Assembly: GCF_041245805.1 (NCBI RefSeq)
Contig: NZ_CP162490.1
Coordinates: 4,255,001 to 4,319,000 of the forward strand
Source of the DNA: Xanthomonas sp. DAR 34887
GTDB lineage: Bacteria > Pseudomonadota > Gammaproteobacteria > Xanthomonadales > Xanthomonadaceae
Reading direction: 5' to 3'
Length of the DNA stretch: 64,000 nucleotides
Shown here piece by piece: positions 45,429 to 54,427 of this stretch. A program made the position numbers and the translations under genes. How positions within the stretch are numbered: position 1 is the stretch's first letter; every line of letters starts with the position of its first letter. The notes beneath the pieces were generated by a model. It ran no database searches, had not been told where the DNA came from, and saw nothing but the letters and a program-made list of their open reading frames with translations.

Positions 45429-47316
45429 GGGTGGTCTTTTCCCAGTAGAACGGATTGCGGATGAGCTGCCACAGGCCCTTGTAGGCGGCGAGCGATTGCA
45501 GCAGCCAGTACAGCGGCACGGTCAGCGCGTACGGCGCCAGCCGGAAGTAGTCGCGCTTGAACGCCGCCAGCAAGGTCATGTAGATCAGGAAGCCGTTGCC
45601 CAGCAGCAGATTGAGCAGACTCAGGTACAGCAGCGCGGGCGGAAAGAACGGATTGAACGCATGCGTGTCGGTCAGCGCCCAGATGCCGTAGATCAGCCAC
45701 ATCGGCGGGGCGATCAGCGCAGTGAAGAAGGTGCCGCCGACGAAGAACTGGAAGCCCCAGAAGCCGCGGAAACCGACCGAGCGGTACAGCTGCACCGGAT
45801 CGCGCATGTGCACCAGCCAGGTCTGCATGTAGCCCTTGAGCCAGCGCGAACGCTGCCGGATCCAGTTGGGGATGCTGACGTTGGCTTCCTCGAACGTGGT
45901 CGAATTGACCACGCTGACCCGGTAACCCTGCTGGGTCAGGCGCACGCCCAAGTCGGCGTCCTCGGTGACGTTGTACGGGTCCCAGGCACGCACCTTGCGC
46001 AGGATGTCCAGGCGGAAATGGTTGGAGGTGCCGCCCAGCGGGATCGGGATGCGCAGGGTTTCCAGCGCCGGCAGGTAGAAGTCGAACCACAACGTATATT
46101 CCAGCGTGAACATGCGCGTGAGCCAGTTCTCGTCGGCGTTGTAGTAGTTCAGCCGCGCCTGGATGCAGGCCACGTCGGCCGGCGATTTGCGGAACGCGGC
46201 GACCGCGCGCTTGAGCTGGTCCGGCTCCGGCTTGTCCTCGGCGTCGTAGATGGTGAGCATCTGCCCGCGCGCGAACTGCAGCGCGTAGTTGCACGCCTTG
46301 GGCTTGGTCTTGGGCTGCGACGGCGGCACCCGGATGATCTCGAAGAACGCCTCCAGCCCCAGCGCCTTGGCCGCCTCGATGGTCTCGGTGTCGTCGGCCT
46401 CCAGCACCAGCTTCACGTCGAGCTTGGAGGTCGGGTAGTCGAGCCGGCGCAGCGCGTTGGCCAGGATCGGCAATACGTCCGGCTCCTTGTACATCGGGAC
46501 CAGCACCGTATACACCGGCAGATCCTCGTCGCTGAGCGCGGCCACTTCCGCGTCGGTGACCTTGATCTCGATGCGGCGCCGCGCGCCCAGCCAGGCCAGC
46601 GCGAACTTCAGCGCGAACGTGGCCACGAAGGCGATGCCGACCACGGCGTTGATCGCGATCAGGCTCGGCACCGGCCAGATCGCCAGCGCCAGCAGCAACA
46701 ACGCCGCCACGGTGCACAGCGACACCACCTGCTTGCGGGTGACCACCTGTTTGGCCGAATGCTCCGGCGCGTGGTCGGCGAGCAGGTTCAGCGCATCGTG
46801 GGTGAGCTGCGCATCGGCCTGCTGCTGCAGGCCCCAGACGATATCGAACTTGGAGGTGCCGACGAAGCGCACGTCCGCGCCGTACTGGTTGCGCGCCCAG
46901 GCGAAGGTCTCCGGGCCGGGATCGGCCACCGCCAGCACCAGCCGGCCCTCTTCCATGCGCCACGGCAGCACCAGGCGCTGCGCGTAGTCGGCCAGCCGCG
47001 CCGGCTCGAACAAGGCCGGATCGATCGGCTGCTGCAGCAGGTTGACGAAGTTCAGCCCGAAATGCGCCGACAGCACCGTGTAGAAGCGCAGCGCGGTGAC
47101 CCCGCGCTGGGCCAGCACCACATCGCCCAGGCGCGAACGCCAACGCGCCTGCAAGGCCAACGCGTCCTGCAGCTGCGCCGCGTCGATGACCCCGGCTTCG
47201 ACCAGCGCGGTGCCGATCGGGCTCTGCCAGCCGCGCGGCTCGGGGACGCTGCCGAGCGGACCGATCGCGTCGGTCGTCGCCGGTGGGTTCACCGCCGCCA
47301 CCGTCAGAACCGCCAC
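45376..47316 (-). CDS. MshEN-domain processive glycosyltransferase (NfrB-like)
   Basis: 646 residues. Residues about 30-150 form a MshEN / GspE N-terminal domain: PIGTALVEAGVIDAAQLQDA and RSRLGDVVLAQRGVTALRFY are its two repeats, a known c-di-GMP-binding module. After two membrane segments (about 197-240) comes a GT2 domain: VYTVLVPMYKEPDVL, KLVLEADDTETIEAA, IYDAEDKPEPDQ (DxD-like), NVTEDADLGVRLTQQGYRV and RQRSRWLKGYMQTW (QxxRW), then further membrane helices. These are hallmarks of processive synthases. The closest known type is NfrB, where the MshEN domain is at the C-terminus. Overlaps both neighbours, by 13 and 53 bases. Confidence 0.85.
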   Translation of the reverse strand: MAVLTVAAVNPPATTDAIGPLGSVPEPRGWQSPIGTALVEAGVIDAAQLQDALALQARWRSRLGDVVLAQRGVTALRFYTVLSAHFGLNFVNLLQQPIDPALFEPARLADYAQRLVLPWRMEEGRLVLAVADPGPETFAWARNQYGADVRFVGTSKFDIVWGLQQQADAQLTHDALNLLADHAPEHSAKQVVTRKQVVSLCTVAALLLLALAIWPVPSLIAINAVVGIAFVATFALKFALAWLGARRRIEIKVTDAEVAALSDEDLPVYTVLVPMYKEPDVLPILANALRRLDYPTSKLDVKLVLEADDTETIEAAKALGLEAFFEIIRVPPSQPKTKPKACNYALQFARGQMLTIYDAEDKPEPDQLKRAVAAFRKSPADVACIQARLNYYNADENWLTRMFTLEYTLWFDFYLPALETLRIPIPLGGTSNHFRLDILRKVRAWDPYNVTEDADLGVRLTQQGYRVSVVNSTTFEEANVSIPNWIRQRSRWLKGYMQTWLVHMRDPVQLYRSVGFRGFWGFQFFVGGTFFTALIAPPMWLIYGIWALTDTHAFNPFFPPALLYLSLLNLLLGNGFLIYMTLLAAFKRDYFRLAPYALTVPLYWLLQSLAAYKGLWQLIRNPFYWEKTTHGISKHMAEERRAALDD

Positions 47317-48272
47317 CAGGCGGCGACGAACGGGCCGCCGGCGCCGCCGGTGTTGCGCCCGGCCACCGGCTGCTGGTAGCCGAGCTGCAGTTGGGTGCCG
47401 CCGGGCAAGGTATGCAGCAGCGAGGCCTGCAGCTTGGTCAGGTCGTAGTTGTTGCCGCGGATCGGGGTGCCGGGCGCGTACACCGGGTTGGGACCGTTGC
47501 CGTTGCCCAGGCCCTGGATCACGTTGAGTTCGCCGATCAGCATCCAGCGCGGCGCCAGCGCCAGGCCGCTGCTGATGTCCACCCGCGCCTCGTCGGCGGA
47601 GTCGCCGCCGCGCAGGCGCACCGCCGCACCGAGGTCCACGTAGCCGTCGCGGTTGCCGGCCCGATAGCCGCGGCCGACGCTGTAGCGCAGCTCGGCGCCG
47701 TAGTCGCCCTGCCCCAGCGCCGGATGGTCGCGATCGGCGGCGTCCTGGCGGCTGTAGCCGGGGATCAGCGCCAGCACCTGCAGCGCGCCCTGCCAGGGGC
47801 CGTCGCGGCCGTCCGGATCCAGACGGTAGCGCAGGCCGATTTCCTGGTCGGCCCAGCCGGTGGTGTGCTGGTTGCCGTAACCGCTGTCGTTGCGATAGCC
47901 GACCTTGTCGAAATAGAAGTTGCCGACCAGGGTCAGGTCCGCACTCAGCCCGTACTCGGCGTACAGGTTCAGCTGGTCCTGACGGCTGCGCCCGGCATCG
48001 GGGAAATTCTGGTCCTGGCCGTGGCTGTTGTAGACCGCACCGCCGTCGCTATGGCTGGCCTTGAGGATCACCAGCGCGGCGCCATCGTCCTGTACCCAGG
48101 CACCGGCGAAACACGGACCGGCCGCCAGGGCGGCCAGGCCCAACGCCAGCGTCGACAGCCTGCGTGCGCGGCGGCCAGGCCGGTGCCGGGCGCGGCCATC
48201 GCCGGCCACGGAAATCGGAGGCGCGCATACGCGCGATCGCGAGCGCGCGCGCTCGTCGTACGGCTGGTTCAT
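47304..48272 (-). CDS. Outer-membrane beta-barrel of the MshEN-GT2 cluster
   Basis: 322 residues from 48272; a GTG at 48206 would give a more normal signal peptide (the hydrophobic stretch LSTLALGLAALAAGPCFA begins 39 residues from the first start). The mature protein starts GAWVQDDGAALVILKASHS and alternates short strands (DQLNLYAEYGLSADLTLVGNFYFDKVG, AELRYSVGRGYRAGN), closing GGPFVAAWWRF with terminal Phe, typical for outer-membrane barrels. It overlaps the synthase gene by 13 bases and is first in the operon, so it probably provides the outer-membrane part of the glycan machine. 48273-48442 holds no gene. Confidence 0.7.
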   Translation of the reverse strand: MNQPYDERARSRSRVCAPPISVAGDGRARHRPGRRARRLSTLALGLAALAAGPCFAGAWVQDDGAALVILKASHSDGGAVYNSHGQDQNFPDAGRSRQDQLNLYAEYGLSADLTLVGNFYFDKVGYRNDSGYGNQHTTGWADQEIGLRYRLDPDGRDGPWQGALQVLALIPGYSRQDAADRDHPALGQGDYGAELRYSVGRGYRAGNRDGYVDLGAAVRLRGGDSADEARVDISSGLALAPRWMLIGELNVIQGLGNGNGPNPVYAPGTPIRGNNYDLTKLQASLLHTLPGGTQLQLGYQQPVAGRNTGGAGGPFVAAWWRF

Positions 48273-48442
48273 CGCTGTTGTTTCCTGGTGGGGGGCCCCT
48301 GGAACAGGGAGCAGGAAACGATCCCGTAGCGGGATCGCGACAGGAACGTAGCACTTTTTTCGCGTGCTTCACATCACACAATAAATGAACTGCTCATCAC
48401 GCATACAGCCTGGCGCGACCACGCACCAGTCTGGTGCTGCGT

Positions 48443-49288
48443 TCAGCCGGGACGCCGCCAGCACAGCTTGGCGAAGGTCACCCAGGCATGCAGCCAGATC
48501 ACCGCCCACACCGCCGCACGCACCGGCGCGGCACGCGTCGGCGCCTCGAACTTGCGGAAATAACGCCACAGCCCGCGGTGCTTGTGCCATTCCACGAACC
48601 AGGGCCGCTTGCGGCTGGACACGCCGCGCACGTGCAGCACGCGCAGGGTATTGAGCACCGCCACGGTGGCCCCGGCCTGGCGCGCGCGGCGGCACAGGTC
48701 CAGGTCCTCGGCATGCAGGCGGTAGCCGGCATCCCAGCCGCCGATGCGGTCGAACAGTGCCCGCGGCAGCAGCATCAGCGCGCCGGAGATCGCGTCCACC
48801 CGCTGCAGCGGCTGCGCCGGGTCCACCGCCAGCGCCAGCCGCGAACCGGCCAGCGGGTGCCGCAGCATCGCCGCGAAGTCCGGATCGCGGCGACGCACCG
48901 CGGCATCGGCGCGGCCCTGCTCGTCGACCTGCTCCACCCCGAGCAGCGCGTCGCCAAGCGCGGCGACCTGCGCGCGCAGCAGCGCCAGCGTGTCGGCCTC
49001 CACCATCAGGTCAGGATTGACGAATGCCAGCCACGGCGCATCGCTGGCCGCCGCGCCCTGGTTGCAGGCGGTGGCGAAGCCGGGGTTGTCGGGATTGGCG
49101 ATGAAGCGCACGCGCCGGTCCTCAAGCGCGTGGCGCTGCACGATGGCCAGGGTGTCGTCGCGCGAGGCGTTGTCGACCACGCGGATCTGCGCGACCTCCG
49201 CCGCCGCGCGCAGCCGCTGCAGGCAGGCATCGATGGTGCTGCCGCTCTCGTAGGTCACCACCACCACGGCCATCTGCTGTTCGCTCAT
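48443..49288 (-). CDS. Glycosyltransferase family 2 (rhamnosyltransferase-like)
   Basis: 281 residues from ATG 49288 (MSEQQMAVVVVTYES). GT-A fold signatures: VVVTYESGSTIDACLQRL, IRVVDNASRDDTLAIVQ, NPDNPGFATACNQGA, WLAFVNPDLMVEADTLALL, SGALMLLPRALFDRIGGWD and LHAEDLDLCRRARQAG, characteristic of rhamnosyl-type GT2 enzymes acting on lipopolysaccharide or exopolysaccharide. The end has a hydrophobic stretch (AAVWAVIWLHAWVTFAKL). It stands apart from the four-gene glycan cluster by 170 bases. Confidence 0.88.
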   Translation of the reverse strand: MSEQQMAVVVVTYESGSTIDACLQRLRAAAEVAQIRVVDNASRDDTLAIVQRHALEDRRVRFIANPDNPGFATACNQGAAASDAPWLAFVNPDLMVEADTLALLRAQVAALGDALLGVEQVDEQGRADAAVRRRDPDFAAMLRHPLAGSRLALAVDPAQPLQRVDAISGALMLLPRALFDRIGGWDAGYRLHAEDLDLCRRARQAGATVAVLNTLRVLHVRGVSSRKRPWFVEWHKHRGLWRYFRKFEAPTRAAPVRAAVWAVIWLHAWVTFAKLCWRRPG

Positions 49289-49575
49289 GCGCCGATTATC
49301 CGGGCAAAGCCGCGCGCGCAGAAGGCGTCGCACCCTGGCCGGCGTTCGCGCGCGGCGATTGTGCGACGTGCGCGCCGCGCCGACGCGGTAGAATCTGCGG
49401 TTCCATGCCTTGCGCGGTGTAGATGACGGCTAGCGCCCACTACCGCGCGCTGCCGCCAGGATCGATACGCATCGGCCGCCCAGTTCGCTGGCGGCCGTGC
49501 ATGCCGATGGCCCGGCAGCGTCGCCGCTTTTCGACCGATATCGCCATCGGCTGCCGCCGCAAACCTCCGCATCGC

Positions 49576-49587
49576 TGGTCTAGACCA
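49576..49587. promoter_or_regulatory. HutC-type GntR operator palindrome
   Basis: TGGTCTAGACCA, a perfect 12-bp palindrome 71 bases upstream of the kinase start at 49659. It is the core of operators bound by HutC-subfamily GntR regulators (for example DasR sites), and such a regulator is encoded at 54428-55165. No second exact copy was seen near the receptor or regulator genes. The rest of the gene-free stretch 49289-49658 shows nothing else; a short frame 49423-49662 is thought spurious. Confidence 0.6.
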
Positions 49588-49658
49588 AATTCCGAACAGC
49601 GCGAAGCGCCACGCCATCGCAACGCCATGCGGACCTCCCCACCTCCGGGACGGGTCCG

Positions 49659-50807
49659 ATGAGCGCGCACCAGATCCATGGTATGAGCCTGGCCCCGGCC
49701 ACGGCGGACTGGCCGCCCCTGCGCAGCGACGAGGTGGACGCGCTGTTGCGGCATATGGGCCTGCCCGACGCGGTCCGCGCCTTGCGCTGGCACAGCCCGC
49801 GCCCGTTCTCCGCCGCGGCCGAGGTCGAGAGCGCCGTAGGCACGCTGTTCGTCAAGCGCCATCACCGCACATTGCGTGATGCGCGCACGCTGGACGAGGA
49901 GCACCGCTTCATCGAGCACCTGCGCGCGCGCGGCATGCCGGTGCCGGTCCTGCTGCGCGCGCCCGACGGCGCCAGCGCGATCGCACTCGGCGACTGGACC
50001 TACGAAGTGCAGCGCGCCGCCACCGGCGAAGACCTGTACCGCGACACGGCCTCGTGGCTGCCGTTCGCCGACACGGCCCACGCGCAGGCCGCCGGACACG
50101 CACTCGCATCGCTGCACCGGGCCGCAGCCGGCTACACGGCACCGCCGCGCGGCACCACCCAGCTGGTCGCCAATCTGCGCCTGTTCGGCAGCGCCGATCC
50201 GCTGCAGGCGCTGCAGCGGGACCTGCGCGCGCGGCCGGCGCTGGCGGCCTGGCTGCAGCGGCACGACTGGCGTGACGACCTGCGCCGGCATCTGCTGCCG
50301 TGGCACGCGCGCGCCTGGCCGCTGCTGCAAGCGCCGACGCCGCCGCTGTGGACGCATGGCGACTGGCATGCCTCCAACCTGCTGTGGCGCGGCCACGGCG
50401 CGGCGAGCGAGGTCAGCGCGGTGTTCGATTTCGGCCTGTCCGACCGCAGCTTCGCGCTGTTCGATCTGGCTACCGCGATCGAGCGCAACCTGGTGCCGTG
50501 GCTGCAACTGGATGTCGGCGGCCGTGCGCCCGCCGACCTCGATCAACTCGACGCGTTGCTGCACGGCTACGCGCAGCGGCTGCCGCTGGACACGGCGCAG
50601 CTGCGCCTGCTGGCCGCCGTGTTGCCGATCGTGCACGCCGACTTCGCGCTCAGCGAGATCGAGTATTTCGCCGGCATCACCGGCTCCGACGCGAACGCCG
50701 ACATCGCCTATCGCCGCTACCTGCTCGGCCATGCCGACTGGTTCGGCGGCGAGGAAGGCCAGCGCCTGCTGCGGCGGTTGCAGCACCACGCGGAGGCGGT
50801 GCGATGA
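49659..50807 (+). CDS. APH/choline-kinase-fold phosphotransferase
   Basis: 382 residues. Kinase core of the aminoglycoside phosphotransferase superfamily: nucleotide-binding lysine in VGTLFVKRHHRTL, the catalytic loop WTHGDWHASNLLW (HxDxxxxN), and the metal motif VFDFGLSDRSFALFDLATAIERN. It phosphorylates a small-molecule hydroxyl. It is the first gene of the set kinase-receptor-PnuC and lies behind a GntR-type operator, so phosphorylation of an imported vitamin or nucleoside (thiamine or nicotinamide riboside) to trap it inside is the most consistent role; this is inference. Confidence 0.82.
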   Translation: MSAHQIHGMSLAPATADWPPLRSDEVDALLRHMGLPDAVRALRWHSPRPFSAAAEVESAVGTLFVKRHHRTLRDARTLDEEHRFIEHLRARGMPVPVLLRAPDGASAIALGDWTYEVQRAATGEDLYRDTASWLPFADTAHAQAAGHALASLHRAAAGYTAPPRGTTQLVANLRLFGSADPLQALQRDLRARPALAAWLQRHDWRDDLRRHLLPWHARAWPLLQAPTPPLWTHGDWHASNLLWRGHGAASEVSAVFDFGLSDRSFALFDLATAIERNLVPWLQLDVGGRAPADLDQLDALLHGYAQRLPLDTAQLRLLAAVLPIVHADFALSEIEYFAGITGSDANADIAYRRYLLGHADWFGGEEGQRLLRRLQHHAEAVR

Positions 50808-50965
50808 GCGTCTCGTCCGCGCTGCCATGCGCACCGGCGCGCCCATGGCGGGCGCAGGCCACCCGATCGCGCGGGCCTTGTGCCGATCGCCATTTCCAAT
50901 TCCGCCGTTGCCCACACGCATCGGCATCCATCCATTCCGTTCCGATTTCCGCTTAGAGGTTCCGC

Positions 50966-53128
50966 ATGTCCCCCACCTTCCCCACACTCGCGCCACTCGC
51001 CCTCGCATTGGCGCTGGCTGCCACCGCCGCACCGGCACGCGCGACCGATGCAGACACGCAGACGCCGGTCGAGCTGGACGCGGTCAACGTGCAGGGCGAG
51101 CAGCCGCGCAACCGCTCCACGCTGGGCGGCTACGGCGATGCCGCGCTGCTGGAGACGCCCGCCTCGATCGCGGTGATCGACCGCACCCAGCTGGACGACC
51201 GCCAGGTGCGCGTGCTCAGCGAAGTGCTGCGCGCCGACGCCTCGGTCGGCGACAGCTACGCACCGATCGGCTATTACGAGAACTTCGTAGTGCGCGGCTA
51301 CTCGCTCAACGCCGCCAACAGCTACCGCATCAACGGCCTGACCGTCACCGGCGAGCAGAACGTGGCGCTGGAGAACAAGGAACAGGTGCAGGTGCTCAAG
51401 GGCCTGTCCGGCCTGCAGTCCGGGCTCACCGAGCCGGCCGGGGTGATCGACTACGTGACCAAGCGCCCGCAGCAGGTGCGCACGCTGACGCTGGGGACCG
51501 ACGACGACGGCGGCCGCTACGCCGCGGTGGACCTGGGCGACTGGTTCGGCCGCGAGCGCCAGTTCGGCCTGCGCGTCAACGCCGCGCACGAGGACATCCG
51601 CAGCTACGTCGCGCATGCCGACGGCCACCGCAATTTCCTGTCGCTGGCCGCGGACTGGAACATCGATCCGCAATCGACGCTGCAGCTGGACGTGGAGTAC
51701 CAGGACCGGCAGCAACGCTCGGTGCCCGGCTATCAATTGCTCGGCGGCGAACGCGTGCCCGGCGACGTGTCGGTGCACCGGTTGCTGGCGTATCAGCCTT
51801 GGTCCAAGCCGGTCGGCATCGACTCGCTCAACGCGCAGCTGCGCTATCAATACCGTTTCAACGAAGCCTGGCGCGCGCAACTGGCGGCCGCCCACAGCCG
51901 CGCGGTGATCGACGATTATTCCAGCTTCGCCTGGGGCTGCTACGGCGCCGCCAGCTGCGCCAGCGACGCGATCCCCAACTACTTCAGCCGCGAAGGCGAC
52001 TACGACATCTACGACTACCGCAGCCCCGACGACACGCGCCGCAACGACCAGCTGCAGGCGACCGTGTCCGGCAGCTTCGCCACCGGCGCGCTGCAGCACC
52101 AGCTCAACATCGGCGTGGACTATTTGCAGCGGACCATCGACCAGCATGGCTCGATCAACGAATGGATCGGCAGCGGCAACATCGATGCGGATCCGCCGCT
52201 GCTGGCACAGACCGACGTCGAACTCGGCCCCAAGCGCCGGCGCCTGGACAGCACCCAGCGATCGCTGCTGGCCAGCGACCGCATCGGCATCGGCGAGGAC
52301 TGGCAACTGCTGCTGGGCGCGCGCCAGGTGCGCTACGACGAGCGCGCCTGGGACCGCGACGGCGTACTGACCCGCCACACCCGCCGCTCGGAAGTGCTGC
52401 CGCAGGCGGCGCTGCTGTTCAAGCCGCAGGACACGCTGTCGCTGTACGCCAGCTTCGCCAAGGGCCTGGCGCCGGGCGGCACCGCGTCGTGGTTCGCCAG
52501 CAACGCCGATGCGATCCTCGCCCCGACCAGCGCCTACCAGAGCGAGGCCGGCCTGAAATACGAGCGCGCCGGCCTGGCCCTGGGCGCGGCCGTGTTCGAC
52601 ATCCGCCAGGCCTATCAGTACGCGCAACCGCAGGCCGACGGCAGCTTCCTGTATGTGCAGCAGGGGCGCCTGCACAACCGCGGCATCGAACTGTCGGCCG
52701 ACGGCGCGATCGGCGAGCGGCTGCACCTGCAGGCCAGTGTCGCCGGCATCCGCGCGCGCGCCGAGGACACCGGCACACCGGCCTACGAAGACCACCAGGC
52801 ACTGAACGTGCCCAGGCTGCGCGCCAGCGCCCAGGCCAGCTGGGACGTGCCCGGCACAAGCGGCCTGGCGCTGCTGGGCGGCGCGCAGTACAGCGGCGCC
52901 AAGTACGCCGACCGCAGCGGCCGCGTCGCCGTCGGCGGCTATACCGTCTACAACCTGGGGGCGCGATATGCGACGCGGCTGGGCACGGTGCCGACCACGC
53001 TGCGACTGAGCGTGGACAACCTGGCCGACAAGCGCTACTGGCGTGACGTCGGCGACTACATGGGCGACGACTACCTGTTCCTGGGCGCGCCGCGCACGGC
53101 GCGGCTGGCGCTGCAGTTCGATTTTTGA
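50966..53128 (+). CDS. TonB-dependent outer-membrane receptor
   Basis: 720 residues. Signal peptide (LALALALAATAAPARA), TonB-box-like segment TPVELDAVNVQGEQ, plug domain with ETPASIAVIDRTQLDDRQVR, VVRGYSLN, NKEQVQVLKGLSGLQSGLTEPAGVIDYVTKRP, then the barrel, ending LFLGAPRTARLALQFDF with terminal Phe. The layout resembles the siderophore-receptor class, but the neighbours point to a vitamin or nucleoside substrate. The 158-base gap after the kinase contains no visible riboswitch (no cobalamin or thiamine box). Confidence 0.92.
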   Translation: MSPTFPTLAPLALALALAATAAPARATDADTQTPVELDAVNVQGEQPRNRSTLGGYGDAALLETPASIAVIDRTQLDDRQVRVLSEVLRADASVGDSYAPIGYYENFVVRGYSLNAANSYRINGLTVTGEQNVALENKEQVQVLKGLSGLQSGLTEPAGVIDYVTKRPQQVRTLTLGTDDDGGRYAAVDLGDWFGRERQFGLRVNAAHEDIRSYVAHADGHRNFLSLAADWNIDPQSTLQLDVEYQDRQQRSVPGYQLLGGERVPGDVSVHRLLAYQPWSKPVGIDSLNAQLRYQYRFNEAWRAQLAAAHSRAVIDDYSSFAWGCYGAASCASDAIPNYFSREGDYDIYDYRSPDDTRRNDQLQATVSGSFATGALQHQLNIGVDYLQRTIDQHGSINEWIGSGNIDADPPLLAQTDVELGPKRRRLDSTQRSLLASDRIGIGEDWQLLLGARQVRYDERAWDRDGVLTRHTRRSEVLPQAALLFKPQDTLSLYASFAKGLAPGGTASWFASNADAILAPTSAYQSEAGLKYERAGLALGAAVFDIRQAYQYAQPQADGSFLYVQQGRLHNRGIELSADGAIGERLHLQASVAGIRARAEDTGTPAYEDHQALNVPRLRASAQASWDVPGTSGLALLGGAQYSGAKYADRSGRVAVGGYTVYNLGARYATRLGTVPTTLRLSVDNLADKRYWRDVGDYMGDDYLFLGAPRTARLALQFDF

Positions 53129-53132
53129 AGGC

Positions 53133-53486
53133 AGGGAGTGGGGAGTCGGGATTGGGGATTCGCAAAAGCAAGAGGTCGGCGGCGAAGACATGACCTTGTA
53201 GGAGCGGCTTCAGCCGCGACGCTTTACCGCCAACGTGTCACGGCCGAAGCTGCTCCAGAGAAAAGCGCGACGCCATGCGTTCGCAAAGTTTCCTGATCGC
53301 CGATTCGATATTGATCCGATTACCAGCCTAGCCCTTCCACCGTCTCGCCATGTCTCCCGCGATGTGTGAGCGGCTTCTGCTACGACAGGAAAGCGTCGCG
53401 GCTGAAGCCGCTCCTACAGAAGGGCGCAATGCGGTGAACTCGCGAAGCGCTCCCACTCCCGAATTCCCACTCCCCAATCCCGGCCT
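53133..53486. repeat. Nested repeat block between the receptor and pnuC genes
   Basis: An outer GGGATT-type inverted pair (53133-53162, AGGGAGTGGGGAGTCGGGAT..., and 53450-53486, ...CCCACTCCCCAATCCCGG) encloses two REP elements: 53197-53258, one arm degenerate, and 53364-53419, whose right arm GTCGCGGCTGAAGCCGCTCC is intact. No gene is present in the 365 bases. Confidence 0.8.
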
Positions 53487-53493
53487 TCCCACC

Positions 53494-54075
53494 ATGTCCC
53501 CCCTCGAACTCCTCGCCGTACTGGTCAATGTGCTCGGCGTGTGGCTGACCGCGCGCCGGACGCGCTGGTGCTGGCCGGTCAACGTGGTCGCGGTGCTGCT
53601 GTACGCGTGGCTGTTCTATCAATGGAAGCTGTACTCGGACATGTTGCTGCAAGGCGTCTACGTATTCCTGCAGGGGTACGGCTGGTGGCGCTGGAGCCAG
53701 GGCCGGCTGGACGATGGCAAGGTCCAGGTCGGCCCTCTACCGCGGCGCGAAGCGGTGCTGTCGCTGCTGGCCGGCGCTGCCGGTGCGCTGGCGCTGGGCT
53801 GGCTGATGCACCGCCATACCGATGCCGCTCTGCCGTGGCTGGACGCGGCGCTATCGGCCTTCAGCCTGGTCGCCAGCTTCTGGGCGGCACGCAAGCGCAT
53901 CGCCAACTGGACCCTGTGGATCGTGCTCGACTGCCTCTACGTCGGCGTCTTCGTCTACAAGGGGCTGTACCCCACCGCGGCGCTGTACGCCGGCTTCGTG
54001 GTGCTGGCGATCTACGGCTTGCGGCTGTGGCGGGCGGACTTGCGCCGCGCCGTCGCGGCGCAGCCGTTGCCATGA
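53494..54075 (+). CDS. PnuC-family vitamin/nucleoside transporter
   Basis: 193 residues from ATG 53494. Seven membrane segments of the PnuC fold: LLAVLVNVLGVWLTARRTRWCWPVNVVAVLLYAWLFYQWKLYSDMLLQGVYVFLQGYGWWRW at the start and NWTLWIVLDCLYVGVFVYKGLYPTAALY at the end match the family's conserved aromatic/Asn pattern. PnuC transporters facilitate nicotinamide riboside (PnuC), riboflavin (PnuX) or thiamine (PnuT) uptake and depend on intracellular phosphorylation. With a TonB receptor and a kinase next door, PnuT-like thiamine or PnuC-like nicotinamide riboside uptake are the two leading options. Confidence 0.88.
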   Translation: MSPLELLAVLVNVLGVWLTARRTRWCWPVNVVAVLLYAWLFYQWKLYSDMLLQGVYVFLQGYGWWRWSQGRLDDGKVQVGPLPRREAVLSLLAGAAGALALGWLMHRHTDAALPWLDAALSAFSLVASFWAARKRIANWTLWIVLDCLYVGVFVYKGLYPTAALYAGFVVLAIYGLRLWRADLRRAVAAQPLP

Positions 54076-54087
54076 GCCAGCGCATCC

Positions 54088-54111
54088 GCCTGCGTCGCAA
54101 TCGACGCAGGC
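54088..54111 (+). terminator. Hairpin after pnuC
   Basis: GCCTGCGTCG, loop CAAT, CGACGCAGGC: a perfect 10-bp stem 12 bases after the pnuC stop, without a T-run. Probable transcript end. The rest of 54112-54427 has no gene; a 10-bp palindrome GACCATGGTC at 54387-54396 lies 31 bases before the GntR start. Confidence 0.5.
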
Positions 54112-54427
54112 CGGCGTCGGCGAGCAGCCGGGACGATCAGCGTGACCTGGGCGCAAGGGACGCAGACGATGCATGTCACGTCAGCCTGCGTTAGCCGGCT
54201 ACCGGTCGCGCCGCAGTGCCGCGGGCGCGCGCGGCGTCGCTATGCTGGAGCATTGTCGATCCCGGGCATGCAGTGAACGGAGCATTGTGGGAGAAGACTC
54301 CAGCTGGCCGGGGCCATCCGCCGCGCCAGGCTTTGCAAGCAAGGCCCGTCGAGACTGCGGTCGCCCACATAATCGTCGTTGCCTGCGACCATGGTCAGGA
54401 AAAGTGCAGCACAGCCACGGAGACCCC

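Noticed and set aside
49423..49662. A 79-codon frame ending with an ATGA overlap at the kinase start
   Set aside because: No similarity to any known leader peptide, Arg/Pro-rich composition, and it would run through the operator palindrome. The overlap alone is weak evidence.
50808..50965. Cobalamin or thiamine riboswitch upstream of the TonB receptor
   Set aside because: Neither the B12 box nor the THI-box conserved segments are present on either strand.
49876..53046. A 1056-codon open frame on the plus strand spanning the kinase and the TonB receptor
   Set aside because: It covers two well-supported genes in another frame and is Arg/Pro-rich without motifs.
54387..54396. GACCATGGTC as a second GntR operator
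   Set aside because: It is palindromic and 31 bases before the regulator gene, but it differs in its centre from TGGTCTAGACCA, and a 10-base palindrome of this kind is expected by chance.
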